Source: Anaerolineae bacterium
GTDB lineage: Bacteria > Chloroflexota > Anaerolineae > Aggregatilineales > Phototrophicaceae
Assembly (NCBI GenBank): GCA_022823165.1
Contig: JAJDXR010000081.1
Location: 62,001 to 126,000 of the forward strand
Length of the DNA: 64,000 bases
Reading direction: 5' to 3'
Shown piece after piece: positions 35,411-44,843 of the stretch. The notes under the pieces are model-generated. The model did no database searches. It saw nothing but the letters and a program-made list of their open reading frames with translations, and was not told where the DNA came from. How positions within the stretch are numbered: the first letter of the stretch is position 1; each line of letters begins with the position of its first letter. The position numbers and the translations under genes were made by a program.

Positions 35411-37078
35411 CTAGCCGGCCGGGCGCTGCCGGATGATGGTAAGGAATTCGGGAAGCTCTTGCATTTTCAGCAACAGCGCGGTCAGCAGGAATGCGGCTAA
35501 GCCGATGGCGCCGCCCACCAGCAGCCGAATTATAGTCAAATAAATGCCGGAGCCCAATGCGAGGCTTTCCCAGACCAGGTCAACCGCGACGATGGCGGCA
35601 GCCATGATCAGCGAAGCGATGAGAGTCTTCAGCAACGTGCGAGCCAGGGCATTCTCCGCGAGGCCGCGCCAGCGCCGGCGCAGAATGAAGAGCAGGGCCA
35701 GAACCTCAAACATGACACCCAGGGAATTGGCCAGAGCCAAGCCGCTGACATTGCCGTAATCGCGCGACAGTTGCAGCCAAGGCGCCCAACGGGCGACAGA
35801 GTTGAGCAAAGTGTTCGAGTCGACGCGCGCGACATCGCTGAGGGTGAAAGCCAGGACTAAGTTGATGAGCGCGCCGCCGAGCGCGGCGAACAAGGGCGTC
35901 AGCGTATCCTTGTCGGCGTAAAAACTGCGGGCGATGATTTCCAGCGCTGAGTGCACGATCAGCCCGAGGGTGAACATGGAAAGCGTACTGTAGACCAGGG
36001 CGGAGGCGGAGTCGTCAAAAGCGCCGCGCTCCAGCAGGCTTATCAGCGGGCGGCCCAGCAGAATCAAGGCGATGGCGGCGGGAATGCTGCAAATAAGGAT
36101 GAAGCGCAAGGCGCCGGACATGGCATCGCGCTTGCCCGACAGATCGTTCAACTCGCTGAGAGCGGCCAGCGTCGGGAAAATCACGATGCCCATAGCGGTG
36201 CCGATCAGCGTCTGCGGGATCTGCATCAAGCGCCAGCCCCAATCCAGGGCGCTGACTGAGCCGGCGCCCAAGCGCGACGCGATATTGTTCATCACCAGAA
36301 AGTTGAGGCTGAAGACACCCAGACCGCCAATCCGCGGCAGCATCAGACGTATCACCAGCCACAGCTGCGGATTGCGCAAGCCCAGTTCAAAGCTCCAGCG
36401 CATCTGGTAACGGATCAGGCCGGGAACCTGTATGCTGAAGTGCAGGCCTGCGCCCAGCGCCGCGCCGAAGGCGATGCCGTTGATGCCGTAGCGCGGCAGC
36501 AAAAAAATCACGCCGATCAAGATGCCAATGTCGAACATGATCGGCGCCAGCGCCGGCAGAATGAAATGCTGATGCGAGTTGAGGATGCCGCTGAAGATGC
36601 CGCTCACGGCGAAAATAATCGTGCTAAGCAAGAGTATTCGCATGAGTTGGACGGTGCTGCGCGCCGTGGGCTCGTCAAAGCCGGGCGCGACCAGGTTGTC
36701 CACCAGCCAGGGCGCCAGGGCAAAGACGATGGCGCTGAGCAAGAGCGCCAGTGTGAATATGCTATTGATCAAGTGGCTCGAAAGCCTCCAGGCGGATTCC
36801 AAATCGCCTTTGGCCAGGAAACCGCTGAAAACGGGGATGAAGGCGTGGGTCAAGGCGCCGCCCGAAATCAGAATAACAATTAATTCGGGGATGCGGTTGG
36901 CGGCGACGTAGGCGTCAAGGTCGCGGCCGACGCCGAAGGCTTGCGCAATGATCAGCGTCTGAACCAGGCTGATGATTTTCGCCGCCAGGAAGGCCAGCAT
37001 CACCATAAAGGTCGAACGAGCCAGATGCCGGACATGCTGCGGCCGCGATGGGTCGACCTTTTGTTTGGCGTCGGACAT
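35411..37078 (-). CDS. murJ: Lipid II flippase MurJ-like integral membrane protein
   Basis: 555 residues with about 13-14 predicted membrane spans, of the MviN/MurJ branch of the MOP exporters. It flips lipid-linked peptidoglycan precursor across the membrane. The N-terminal AKIISLVQTLIIAQAFGVGRDLDAYVAANRIPE (in pieces, residues 33-65) is a good MurJ signature: a long first helix, then G...DAY..A..IP. GALTHAFIPVFS near residue 74 is also typical. It lies 8 bp after the C39/TPR gene. Confidence 0.9.
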   Translation of the reverse strand: MSDAKQKVDPSRPQHVRHLARSTFMVMLAFLAAKIISLVQTLIIAQAFGVGRDLDAYVAANRIPELIVILISGGALTHAFIPVFSGFLAKGDLESAWRLSSHLINSIFTLALLLSAIVFALAPWLVDNLVAPGFDEPTARSTVQLMRILLLSTIIFAVSGIFSGILNSHQHFILPALAPIMFDIGILIGVIFLLPRYGINGIAFGAALGAGLHFSIQVPGLIRYQMRWSFELGLRNPQLWLVIRLMLPRIGGLGVFSLNFLVMNNIASRLGAGSVSALDWGWRLMQIPQTLIGTAMGIVIFPTLAALSELNDLSGKRDAMSGALRFILICSIPAAIALILLGRPLISLLERGAFDDSASALVYSTLSMFTLGLIVHSALEIIARSFYADKDTLTPLFAALGGALINLVLAFTLSDVARVDSNTLLNSVARWAPWLQLSRDYGNVSGLALANSLGVMFEVLALLFILRRRWRGLAENALARTLLKTLIASLIMAAAIVAVDLVWESLALGSGIYLTIIRLLVGGAIGLAAFLLTALLLKMQELPEFLTIIRQRPAG

Positions 37079-37086
37079 GCGGCGGC

Positions 37087-38562
37087 CTAGCTGAGGTTGT
37101 CCAGCGCCCGGCGCGCGTCGTCATAGTTGGGGTTATAGGTCAGCGCGCGGCGATAAGACGAAGCGGCGCGCTGCAGTTCACCCTGGGCCTCTTGAACGCG
37201 GCCCTGCCAATAATAGGTCTCTTCGAGTTCGCGCGAGTTGTTTTGGTTGATTTTGGCCAGGCTGAGCACATCGTCATAGCGGCCCACCTGGTAGTAGGCT
37301 TCGAATGCGCCAAATTGATACCAGTACATACGCCAAGGCAGTTTGCCGGTGCGGTTGGCCTGATCATAGGCGGCGGCCGCTTCCTGGTATCGGCTCAAGG
37401 CAACCAGGGATGTACCCATGTTAAACCAGGCGAACGGGTTTTGCGGTTCGCGGCGGGCTTCCGCCTGCGCTGTTTCGAAAGCCAGCTGAGCCGCGCTCGC
37501 TTCGTCCCAATACTCGTCCAGAAGTATCCGCAGCAATTCCGCTCGCTGCGGCTCGTACACCACGATGAAGGTGCGATTAAATGCTTGCCAGTCGCTGTCG
37601 ACCTGGTTGTAACTCTTGGTGATGCCTTGGGCGCCGGCGCCGACGCCGAGGAAGCTGTCAAAGAAATAGAAGGTCTGGAAGCTGTCATCGTAGGCGATAA
37701 GCACGCGATAGTGGCCGATCCAGTCGTAGGCTTCGAACATTTCGCCAGTTTCGATAACCACCGGGAAATCATTGGCTACCAGGCGCTTGAGCAGCTCCAG
37801 CGTCCCGCCCATGCGGACCAGAGCTTTGACGAAGCTCTCGTCTTCAACGAAGCCGGCCAGCTCGCGCGGGCTGACGTTTTTGTCTTCGCGGTTTGGCTTG
37901 AGCCTTACGCGGGCGAAGGACTGATCGTGCTGCCAGCCATAATAACTTAGCGCCATGGTAATGGTGGCCGGGCCGCAGTTGTTCCAGGTCTGCTGCTGAT
38001 GTACGACTCCTGAAATTCGGGCGGATGGCGGCAGCTTGTTTTGCGCGGACGGGCTCGCCGCCGCCGGCAAAACCGCGTCGCGCTGAAGCTGAGCCGGAGA
38101 ACTGCTCTGTTCTACAGCAGTTACGTTCGGTACGGTCGGCTCGACGGCGGTTGCAGGCGCGGGCGTGTTGGTCGGCGGCGGCGAAGCCGGTGGCGTTGTG
38201 GGCTGCTCAGCCGCTGCCTGTGGCTGTTCAGCGTCAACTGGCGAAGCGATATCAAGCGGCATATCAAGCAGGGCGAGGGCGTCGTCCGCGTTAGCTGGGG
38301 GCTCCAGCGTGGGGAAGACGCCACCTTGCGGCGTGGGGCGGCGCAGCATGCGCATGAAGGGCAGTTGATCAATGACGCGCTGCTGCTGCGCCGGTTGCAA
38401 CACCTCGCGGAAACCAACTACCACGCCGGCGATGCCCAGCAGCAGCAATACAAAAAAAATGATGACTCCCCAGAATAAGATCCGCGGCGGCCCAGCGATG
38501 CCCTGAACTCGCGGATTCAGATCGTAGCTGCGGCTAGGCTGCGTGTCATGCGGGTTGCGCAT
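37087..38562 (-). CDS. Membrane-anchored C39-like peptidase with TPR repeats
   Basis: About 491 residues from the ATG at 38562; an upstream in-frame ATG at 38619 is possible but lacks a ribosome site. One span (ILFWGVIIFFVLLLLGIAGVVV, residues 28-49) anchors it. A Pro/Thr/Ala-rich linker (about 85-170) leads to a C39-type cysteine peptidase domain, with Cys in NNCGPATITMAL near 195 and His in GHYRVLIAYDD near 288. C-terminal TPR-like helical repeats follow (about 375-490). It is probably extracellular. Substrates are unknown. Confidence 0.82.
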   Translation of the reverse strand: MRNPHDTQPSRSYDLNPRVQGIAGPPRILFWGVIIFFVLLLLGIAGVVVGFREVLQPAQQQRVIDQLPFMRMLRRPTPQGGVFPTLEPPANADDALALLDMPLDIASPVDAEQPQAAAEQPTTPPASPPPTNTPAPATAVEPTVPNVTAVEQSSSPAQLQRDAVLPAAASPSAQNKLPPSARISGVVHQQQTWNNCGPATITMALSYYGWQHDQSFARVRLKPNREDKNVSPRELAGFVEDESFVKALVRMGGTLELLKRLVANDFPVVIETGEMFEAYDWIGHYRVLIAYDDSFQTFYFFDSFLGVGAGAQGITKSYNQVDSDWQAFNRTFIVVYEPQRAELLRILLDEYWDEASAAQLAFETAQAEARREPQNPFAWFNMGTSLVALSRYQEAAAAYDQANRTGKLPWRMYWYQFGAFEAYYQVGRYDDVLSLAKINQNNSRELEETYYWQGRVQEAQGELQRAASSYRRALTYNPNYDDARRALDNLS

Positions 38563-38676
38563 TCTTGCTGTCTCGTCTGTTTGCCGGCGGCGTCCATGCG
38601 GCTTAGTTCCCCTCAGCATAGGGCTAGCGGGAACGAAAGCGGAGACCGCTTCAATAACCAGTATAGTCGTCTTCGG

Positions 38677-39129
38677 CTATTTGTGCGTACTAGCGGACGG
38701 GAACGTAGCGTTGCCGTAGCTTAGGGCATCCAGAAAGGACTGGAGGATTATGCGGGCGGCCAGGTCGTCCACCGGCTCGCGCGGGTTGCGCTTCCGCGTC
38801 TGCGCAAGCTGACGGGCTTCATGGCTGGTCAGATATTCGCTCACCTCGGCGATAGGCAGCGGGATAGCGTGGCGCATCTCTGTGATCCACTCTCGCACCG
38901 CATCCGCTTGGGCAGGGATGTCCTTTGGGGCGTTCGGGTTCAGCGGTACGCCGACCACGATGCCCGCGACTCTGTGTCTAGCGGCAATTTCCGCTATCGC
39001 CGTGAAGTCTTCAGTATTGCCCAATCGCGGCCGTATCTCCAATTCGCGGGCGGCAATGCCCAGGGCGTCACTGACCGCCAAGCCGATTCGTTTCTCGCCG
39101 GGGTCAATGCCAAGCAGGCGGCCAATCAC
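38677..39129 (-). CDS. ruvX: Holliday junction resolvase-like RuvX (YqgF)
   Basis: 150 residues from a GTG start with GGAGGG 6 bases upstream. RuvX/YqgF proteins have an RNase H fold and act on pre-16S rRNA or branched DNA. LLGIDPGEKRIGLAVSD (residues 5-21) carries the first catalytic Asp, IVVGVPLN near 55 and DDLAAR near 122 the rest. Its GTG overlaps the previous gene's TGA (GTGA). The alaS-ruvX neighbourhood is conserved in many Gram-positive-like bacteria. Confidence 0.92.
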   Translation of the reverse strand: MIGRLLGIDPGEKRIGLAVSDALGIAARELEIRPRLGNTEDFTAIAEIAARHRVAGIVVGVPLNPNAPKDIPAQADAVREWITEMRHAIPLPIAEVSEYLTSHEARQLAQTRKRNPREPVDDLAARIILQSFLDALSYGNATFPSASTHK

Positions 39130-40676
39130 GGGCGACCCTCCACACGAACATGAATGCGGACAGCCATTATCGGCATCCGCCCCAGCGCGGACGGAAATAG
39201 GGAAATCCGGGCGGGATCCTGATCTGATAGCTCGGCCAGCGACTCGAGATATTCGCGAGCCTCCGGCAATGCCAAGCCGGCTAACTGCTCGCGCAGGCTG
39301 TCTCCGTCAAATCCGGCGCGAACGGTAGCGCTGCCGGTGGCAGTGAAGTTGATTTGCCCGTCCGCGCGCCCGGGCATAAAGGGGCCGCGCGCATAAGTCA
39401 GCGAATTGTCCAGGAGCTCAAAGCGAGCTGGAACCTTGTCTCTGAGCCGGTCAAAAGTCAGTTGCCGCGCGTAACGATCATCAAGCGCCAAGGCGGAGAC
39501 GATCGCTCGCATGGTCAGCGACAGCTCGCTGGTCATTGTGCCGACATCAGCGGAGAAGTTGGTCCACTCTTTACGCTCTTGCTCAATCCCCAAGGACTCG
39601 ATAATGATGACCTGGCTCTCGGACAGTCCGGCGCGCATCCGCTCGTAGGCGAGCGATTGCAGTTGAATGCGCGCGCTCTCGAGCAGTTTGCTCTGGTCGG
39701 CAGCGGCGACAGTCAAGACGCTTTGGTTGCCGCCGCCCGAGGCTGGAGCCAGGTTGATAACCGAGACTTTTTCGGATAGCTCGCCCAGTACTGAATTGAT
39801 CATGCCCGGTCCAACATTGCCCACGTTGCCCCGATAACCAGGCATGGCCTCTACCGTTGCGTTGACTTGCTGCCCGACGCCGGCGGGTACGGCGACATCA
39901 GCGACTGTTGTGAAGAGAATCGGCTCGCCCGCGCTGGTGCCCAAAATCGCGCCGCGCGGGATATCGACCTGATTGGCGCCCAGATTGGCAAAGGTCACGA
40001 TGGCGGCGGCGGAGGTGCTGTCGAGCCAGACGGCGCCCGAGCTGGGAATTGTGGCCGTGGTCTCGACCGTTTCGCGCAGAACCAGCGCGGGGATAAGTCC
40101 GCTGTCCGCGCGTATTGCCCTTGCTTTTCGGTCGGCAGTCACATCAACGACGACGGTGATAACTGCTTCCTGCAAGCTGACGACGACTTCGGCGCTTGGT
40201 ACGACGGCATACAAGGCCGCGCCCACCACGCAAGTAAGCACAGCCAGTACCGCAAGTCTTTCGATAAGCGAACGCCAGGGAGACCGTTGCTGCCTTTCGG
40301 CGAGGCGCCCGGCGATTACCGCCAGATCTTCCGCTCGCAAATCCGGGCTGGGTTTGTGATAGCGTGGGAGAAAACGCTTCTGCCGGCCCCGTTTCCAGCG
40401 GCTGGTTTGGCTTTCTTCAAGCGAGTCGAAACAGCTGATGTTAAGCTCAGCCGCGTAAAAGCGCTGCTTGTCATCGGTCGATACGATTGCCAACTGAATC
40501 GCCCGGCGATCGGCTTCGCGCTGGATCAGCACCAGATCCAGCTTGCTGCGGAGATTCTCGGCGGCTTGGGGCCAGATGATCAGCAGGCGCTGCCCGCGCA
40601 AGCCGGCGAGCTGCTGCCGCAGGCTAACGATGGTGTCGGTCGCTTTTAGATGGCGGGTAACGATTTCTGCTGACAT
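39126..40676 (-). CDS. Baseplate-J-like membrane protein, function unknown
   Basis: 516 residues. Residues 1-135 are cytoplasmic and charged, one span lies at about 143-163 (LAVLAVLTCVVGAALYAVV), and a large extracellular beta-rich region follows. Residues 190-300 resemble the gp47/baseplate-J domain (VTFANLGANQVDIPRGAILGTSAG, in pieces). No phage genes are near. It sits between alaS (59 bp) and ruvX (overlap). TATACT on the minus strand is only eight bases before the ATG, so the transcript could be leaderless. Confidence 0.7.
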   Translation of the reverse strand: MSAEIVTRHLKATDTIVSLRQQLAGLRGQRLLIIWPQAAENLRSKLDLVLIQREADRRAIQLAIVSTDDKQRFYAAELNISCFDSLEESQTSRWKRGRQKRFLPRYHKPSPDLRAEDLAVIAGRLAERQQRSPWRSLIERLAVLAVLTCVVGAALYAVVPSAEVVVSLQEAVITVVVDVTADRKARAIRADSGLIPALVLRETVETTATIPSSGAVWLDSTSAAAIVTFANLGANQVDIPRGAILGTSAGEPILFTTVADVAVPAGVGQQVNATVEAMPGYRGNVGNVGPGMINSVLGELSEKVSVINLAPASGGGNQSVLTVAAADQSKLLESARIQLQSLAYERMRAGLSESQVIIIESLGIEQERKEWTNFSADVGTMTSELSLTMRAIVSALALDDRYARQLTFDRLRDKVPARFELLDNSLTYARGPFMPGRADGQINFTATGSATVRAGFDGDSLREQLAGLALPEAREYLESLAELSDQDPARISLFPSALGRMPIMAVRIHVRVEGRP

Positions 40677-40684
40677 CAGTTAGC

Positions 40685-40690
40685 AGTATA
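40685..40690 (-). promoter_or_regulatory. -10 element for a possible leaderless transcript of the baseplate-J-like gene
   Basis: TATACT on the minus strand ends eight bases before the ATG, and no ribosome site lies between. The -35 region is weak. Confidence 0.4.
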
Positions 40691-40735
40691 CGACGAGATA
40701 CGCTGGCTGAAGCGCGCTACGCGCCCCGAATTGCC

Positions 40736-43432
40736 TCAGGCTTCCGCCAGCAGCTCGCGCGCGGTCTGCAGCGCCTCGGCGATTTTGCCGCTATCGCGTC
40801 CGCCGGCCTGCGCCATTTGCGGGCGTCCGCCGCCGCCGCCGCCGACAACTTTGGCAATCGGCTTAATGAGGTCGCCGGCGCGCAAGCCGTCTTTGACCAG
40901 CGCATCGGATACGGCGACTACAATCTGCGGGCGGCCCTTGATATCGCTGGCGAGGACCATGACGCCGTCGTCGACTTGGTTGCGAAACCAGTCCGTCATC
41001 TCGCGCATGGTATCCATGGGCGTATTGTCGAGCTCGGCGACCAAAGCCCGCACCCCATTCAGGCTTTCCAACTGGCTGCTGATCATGCTGTCAAAATCGT
41101 GCTTGGCTTGCCGCCGGCGCAGAGTCTCGATCACGCGCTTGGCTGCCGCAAGTTCCGCCTGAATGGCCGAGATTTTCGCGCGCGCCTGATCGGGCTCCGC
41201 GCCCAGCTGCGCGCCGATGTCGTTCAGTGCGAGCAGCTGTCTGTTAAAATAGGCGTTGGCGGCGCGCCCGGTCAGCGCTTCGACGCGGCGAATGCCCGCG
41301 CTGACGCTACCCTCGCCGGTAAAGACAAAACTGCCAATCTCGGCTGTCGCGCTGACATGAACGCCGCCGCAGAGCTCGTAGCTGTAGCGATCGTCAGCGC
41401 TGCCGATGACGACCGTTCGCACGATGTCGCCGTACTTTTCGCCGAAGAGCGCCATGGCGCCTTCGCGGCGGGCGGTTTCGAGCGGCTTTTCTTCGCCACG
41501 GACGCGATAATTCGAGAGTATTTTGGCATTGACCTCGGCAGCAATCTGAGCCAGCTCGCGCGCCGATACTTTTTCCGGATGCGAGAAGTCAAAGCGCAGC
41601 CTGTCCGGCGCGACCAGCGAACCCCGTTGCTGCACGTGTTGGCCCAAGTTATTGCGCAGGGCGGCGTGCAGCAGGTGGGTGGCGCTGTGATTGCGGATGA
41701 TGTCCTGGCGGCGCGATAAGTTCAGCGATACAGTCGCCCGGGTGCCGGCCGCCGGATTGCCCTCCAGGACTTCTCCAACATGCGCTATCAGCCCGGCCAG
41801 CGGCCGCTTCATCTCGACGATGTCGATGGCCCAGCCGTCGCCCGCGATGGTTCCGGTATCGCTCACCTGGCCGCCGGCTTCCACGTAGAACTGCGTCTCG
41901 GCCAAGATGACCTCAACGGTTTCGCCGACGATAGCGCTGCCGGCGCTGGCGCCGTCTTTGAGGAGCGCCAGTACCTCGGTGTCGACGGGCGCGTCAGAGT
42001 AAGGGGCGTGGACTACGCCGCTGCTGGTCAGGGCGCCCGCTGTTTGCAGGTGGGCCAGGATCTGACGGTAGAGTTCGCCCGACTCGATCTCGCCCATGGC
42101 TTGGCCGCCGCCGCTGATACGCGCGTGCTCGGCTTCCGCTGCGACAAAGCCGGCGTCGTCAACGGCGAAACCGCGTTCTTCCGCCACATCTTTGGTGACT
42201 TGAAAGGGCAGCCCCAGCGTGGCTTTTAGATAGAAGGCGTCGGCGCCAGACAGCGTTGCGCCAGCCTTGAGAGCGGCGAGCATGTCATCCAGCTCGATAA
42301 GGCCGCGATCCATCGTGCGGTGGAAGCGCTCCTCTTCCAGTGTGATCACGCGTTTGATGTTGTCGGCGTCCGCGAGCAGCTCGCCGAAGTGCTCGCCCAT
42401 CACGTCAAAGACGGCGTCGGCCACCTCGGCCAGGAAAGGGCGGTCGAAGCCGATCTTGCTGCCAAAGTGGGCGGCGCGGCGAATGACGATGCGCGGGATG
42501 GCGGCACGGCCCTTGGCGCCGGGATAGACGCCGTCGCCAATCAGGAATACAGCCGCGCGGATATGATCGGCGATGACGCGGTAGGGCACGATATTGGCGT
42601 CGCGTTCGGCATCGCTGTGGCCGGTCAATGTTTGCGTACGCCGGATGATGGGTGTGAATAAATCGGTCTCGTAGTTGGCTTCAACGCCTTGCAGTATTGA
42701 GACGATGCGCTCCAGACCCATGCCGGTGTCAACGCCGGGCGCCGGCAGGGGGACATCCCATTGGCCGCTGTGATCGGGATCGGCCTGCTGGCGATTGAAT
42801 TGCATAAAGACCAGATTCCAGATCTCGAGGAAGCGATCATCTTCGGCTTGCAGCTTGGGGATGATCTCGTCTTCGCCTTGATCAGGCCACTTGTCCCAGT
42901 GGATTTCTGATGTGGGTCCGCAGGGGCCGGTATCGGCCATTTGCCAGAAGTTCGTGGCCGGACCCATGCGGGCGACCCGCTTTGGATCGACGCCCAGCTC
43001 ATCAACCCAGGCGCTGTAGGCTTCGTCATCATGCTCGTAGACGGTGAAGACCAGGCGATCGGCGGGCAGCTGGTAGACCTCGGTCAGCAGCGTAAAGGCG
43101 TATTTGATGGCGTCGCGCTTGAAGTAATCGCCGAAGCTGAAATTGCCCAGCATCTCGAAGAAGGTATGGTGGCGGGGCGAGGGACCGACATTCTCGAGAT
43201 CGTTGTGCTTGCCGCTGACGCGCATGCACTTTTGCGAAGTGGTGGCGCGGCTGTAATCGCGCTCGTCCAAACCCAGGAAGACGTCTTTGAACTGAACCAT
43301 GCCCGCGTTGACGAAGAGCAGCGTCGGGTCGTCAGCCGGTACTAAAGCGGACGACGGCAGCGCCCGGTGTCCCATTTCTTCAAAGAAGTCGAGGAAAGCC
43401 TCGCGCGCCTCGGCGCTGCTCATGGTCTTCAT
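40736..43432 (-). CDS. alaS: Alanyl-tRNA synthetase
   Basis: About 898 residues from the ATG at 43432; a TTG two codons upstream is less likely. AlaRS charges tRNA-Ala and edits Ser/Gly mischarging. The class II core has FLDFFEEMGH and KCMRVSGKHNDLENVG. The editing domain has HSATHLLHAALR near residue 570 and the zinc-binding YELCGGVHV near 672. The C-terminal DHHA1 domain has the Gly-rich VGGGGGGRPQMAQAGG. It is divergent from tyrS. Confidence 0.97.
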   Translation of the reverse strand: MKTMSSAEAREAFLDFFEEMGHRALPSSALVPADDPTLLFVNAGMVQFKDVFLGLDERDYSRATTSQKCMRVSGKHNDLENVGPSPRHHTFFEMLGNFSFGDYFKRDAIKYAFTLLTEVYQLPADRLVFTVYEHDDEAYSAWVDELGVDPKRVARMGPATNFWQMADTGPCGPTSEIHWDKWPDQGEDEIIPKLQAEDDRFLEIWNLVFMQFNRQQADPDHSGQWDVPLPAPGVDTGMGLERIVSILQGVEANYETDLFTPIIRRTQTLTGHSDAERDANIVPYRVIADHIRAAVFLIGDGVYPGAKGRAAIPRIVIRRAAHFGSKIGFDRPFLAEVADAVFDVMGEHFGELLADADNIKRVITLEEERFHRTMDRGLIELDDMLAALKAGATLSGADAFYLKATLGLPFQVTKDVAEERGFAVDDAGFVAAEAEHARISGGGQAMGEIESGELYRQILAHLQTAGALTSSGVVHAPYSDAPVDTEVLALLKDGASAGSAIVGETVEVILAETQFYVEAGGQVSDTGTIAGDGWAIDIVEMKRPLAGLIAHVGEVLEGNPAAGTRATVSLNLSRRQDIIRNHSATHLLHAALRNNLGQHVQQRGSLVAPDRLRFDFSHPEKVSARELAQIAAEVNAKILSNYRVRGEEKPLETARREGAMALFGEKYGDIVRTVVIGSADDRYSYELCGGVHVSATAEIGSFVFTGEGSVSAGIRRVEALTGRAANAYFNRQLLALNDIGAQLGAEPDQARAKISAIQAELAAAKRVIETLRRRQAKHDFDSMISSQLESLNGVRALVAELDNTPMDTMREMTDWFRNQVDDGVMVLASDIKGRPQIVVAVSDALVKDGLRAGDLIKPIAKVVGGGGGGRPQMAQAGGRDSGKIAEALQTARELLAEA

Positions 43433-43497
43433 AGCCAAGTCTCGTTTCGGTTTGCTGATGATAAAATTGTCGCATAAGCGAACGCAAATGAGTGTGA

Positions 43498-43503
43498 ATT
43501 ATA
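43498..43503 (-). promoter_or_regulatory. -10 box for alaS
   Basis: A perfect TATAAT reads on the minus strand 65 bases before the alaS ATG. The hexamer 17 bp away (TATTCA) is a weak -35. The surrounding 13-mer GAATTATAACGAG (43496-43508) also occurs at 2236-2248. Confidence 0.4.
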
Positions 43504-43540
43504 ACGAGCGCCCTGGCGCCTGAATAGGGGCGTATGCTTA

Positions 43541-43549
43541 TGGTATACT
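43541..43549 (+). promoter_or_regulatory. Extended -10 promoter of tyrS
   Basis: TGGTATACT fits TGnTATAnT, 39 bases before the tyrS ATG. The same 9-mer reads upstream of the SBP gene at 16335-16343. Confidence 0.5.
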
Positions 43550-43588
43550 GGCGCATTGAGAACAGGCATGACCCGATAGGAAGCTGAG

Positions 43589-44839
43589 ATGACCACGATA
43601 GACGAACAAGTCGAAGTGTTGATGTCAGGCACGGCCTATGGCGACGACGCCACAAGAAGCAACATGGCCAAAGACCTGCGCGCGCGCTTGCGGGAATGCG
43701 AGCGGGAGGGACGGCCGCTGCGCGTTTATTGCGGTTATGATCCGCGCACATCGGAGTTGCACCTGGGGCATACAATCACGATGCGCAAGCTGCGGCAATT
43801 TCAAGACTTCGGGCACGATGTTACCTTCCTGGTCGGCACCTTCACCAGCTTGATCGGCGACCCGTCCGACAAAGAGTCGGCTCGCGATCAACTGACTATG
43901 CGCAATGTGGAAGACAACGCCCGTACCTACGCCGAGCAGGCCTTCAAGATTCTGGACGAAGAACGGACGCGGGTGCGGCGCAACGATGAGTGGCTGGCGC
44001 CGCTTGATTTCGCCGACATCATCCGCCTGGCCAGCCATTTCACGGTTCAGCAATTCATGGTTCGGGAGAACTTCGCCAAGCGTATTGATGAAGGCAAAGC
44101 GATATATTTGCATGAGTTCTTCTACGCGCTGATGCAGGCTTATGACGCGGTGGCCCAGGAAGCCGATGTGCAAGTGGGCGGGCAAGATCAGTTGTTTAAT
44201 ATCTTGGTCGCGGGTCGCAAGTTGCAGACGGGGCTGGGCCAAAAGCCGCAGATCGCCATCATCATGGGTGAAAGCCTGCCGGGCACGGATGGCGAAATCA
44301 AAATGTCGAAAAGCCTTGGCAATCATATACCGCTGCTATCCGAGCCCTGGGATATGTTCGGCAAGGTGATGAGCTTGCCGGACAAGACGATGGGCGTATT
44401 TCACAAATTGATACTGGGCTGGACGCCGGCGCAGGTGGCTGAGTTGGAAGCCAAACTGGCTGCCGGTGAACTGCATCCTAATGAGACGAAAATGACGCTG
44501 GCGCGCGAGATCGTGGGGATCTTCCACAGTCGGGAAGAGGCCGATGCCGCGCAAGGGCGCTGGGACGAGGTATTTCGCGGGGGCAGCGGTATTCCGGCTG
44601 ATATCGACGAGGCGGTCGTGCCTGCCGAAGAAGAGATCCGCGATATCCTGCTGCGCCTCAACATGGTCGGCAGTCGCGGCGAAGCCAAGCGGCTGATTCA
44701 GCAAAACGGCGTCCGTCTCAACGAACAGAAGGTGGACAGCTTAAAAGCCGCGATTAGGCCGGAAATGCTGCCGGCGGTGCTGCAAGTCGGCAAACGCCAA
44801 TTCGTGCGCCTGGTCAAGCCAAAGGGCGGCAGCGAGTAG
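43589..44839 (+). CDS. tyrS: Tyrosyl-tRNA synthetase
   Basis: 416 residues, class I. It charges tRNA-Tyr. The HIGH-type motif is HLGHT (about residue 58) and KMSKS is at about 233. VGGQDQLFNI near 197 is the Tyr-binding region. A C-terminal S4 domain (VGSRGEAKRLIQQNGVRLNE) binds RNA. TAGGAAG precedes the ATG. The CoA-transferase subunit gene begins 4 bases after the stop. Confidence 0.96.
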   Translation: MTTIDEQVEVLMSGTAYGDDATRSNMAKDLRARLRECEREGRPLRVYCGYDPRTSELHLGHTITMRKLRQFQDFGHDVTFLVGTFTSLIGDPSDKESARDQLTMRNVEDNARTYAEQAFKILDEERTRVRRNDEWLAPLDFADIIRLASHFTVQQFMVRENFAKRIDEGKAIYLHEFFYALMQAYDAVAQEADVQVGGQDQLFNILVAGRKLQTGLGQKPQIAIIMGESLPGTDGEIKMSKSLGNHIPLLSEPWDMFGKVMSLPDKTMGVFHKLILGWTPAQVAELEAKLAAGELHPNETKMTLAREIVGIFHSREEADAAQGRWDEVFRGGSGIPADIDEAVVPAEEEIRDILLRLNMVGSRGEAKRLIQQNGVRLNEQKVDSLKAAIRPEMLPAVLQVGKRQFVRLVKPKGGSE

Positions 44840-44843
44840 CATT

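Noticed and set aside
40817..41719. 300-codon frame on the plus strand opposite alaS
   Set aside because: Shadow of alaS coding sequence; no independent evidence.
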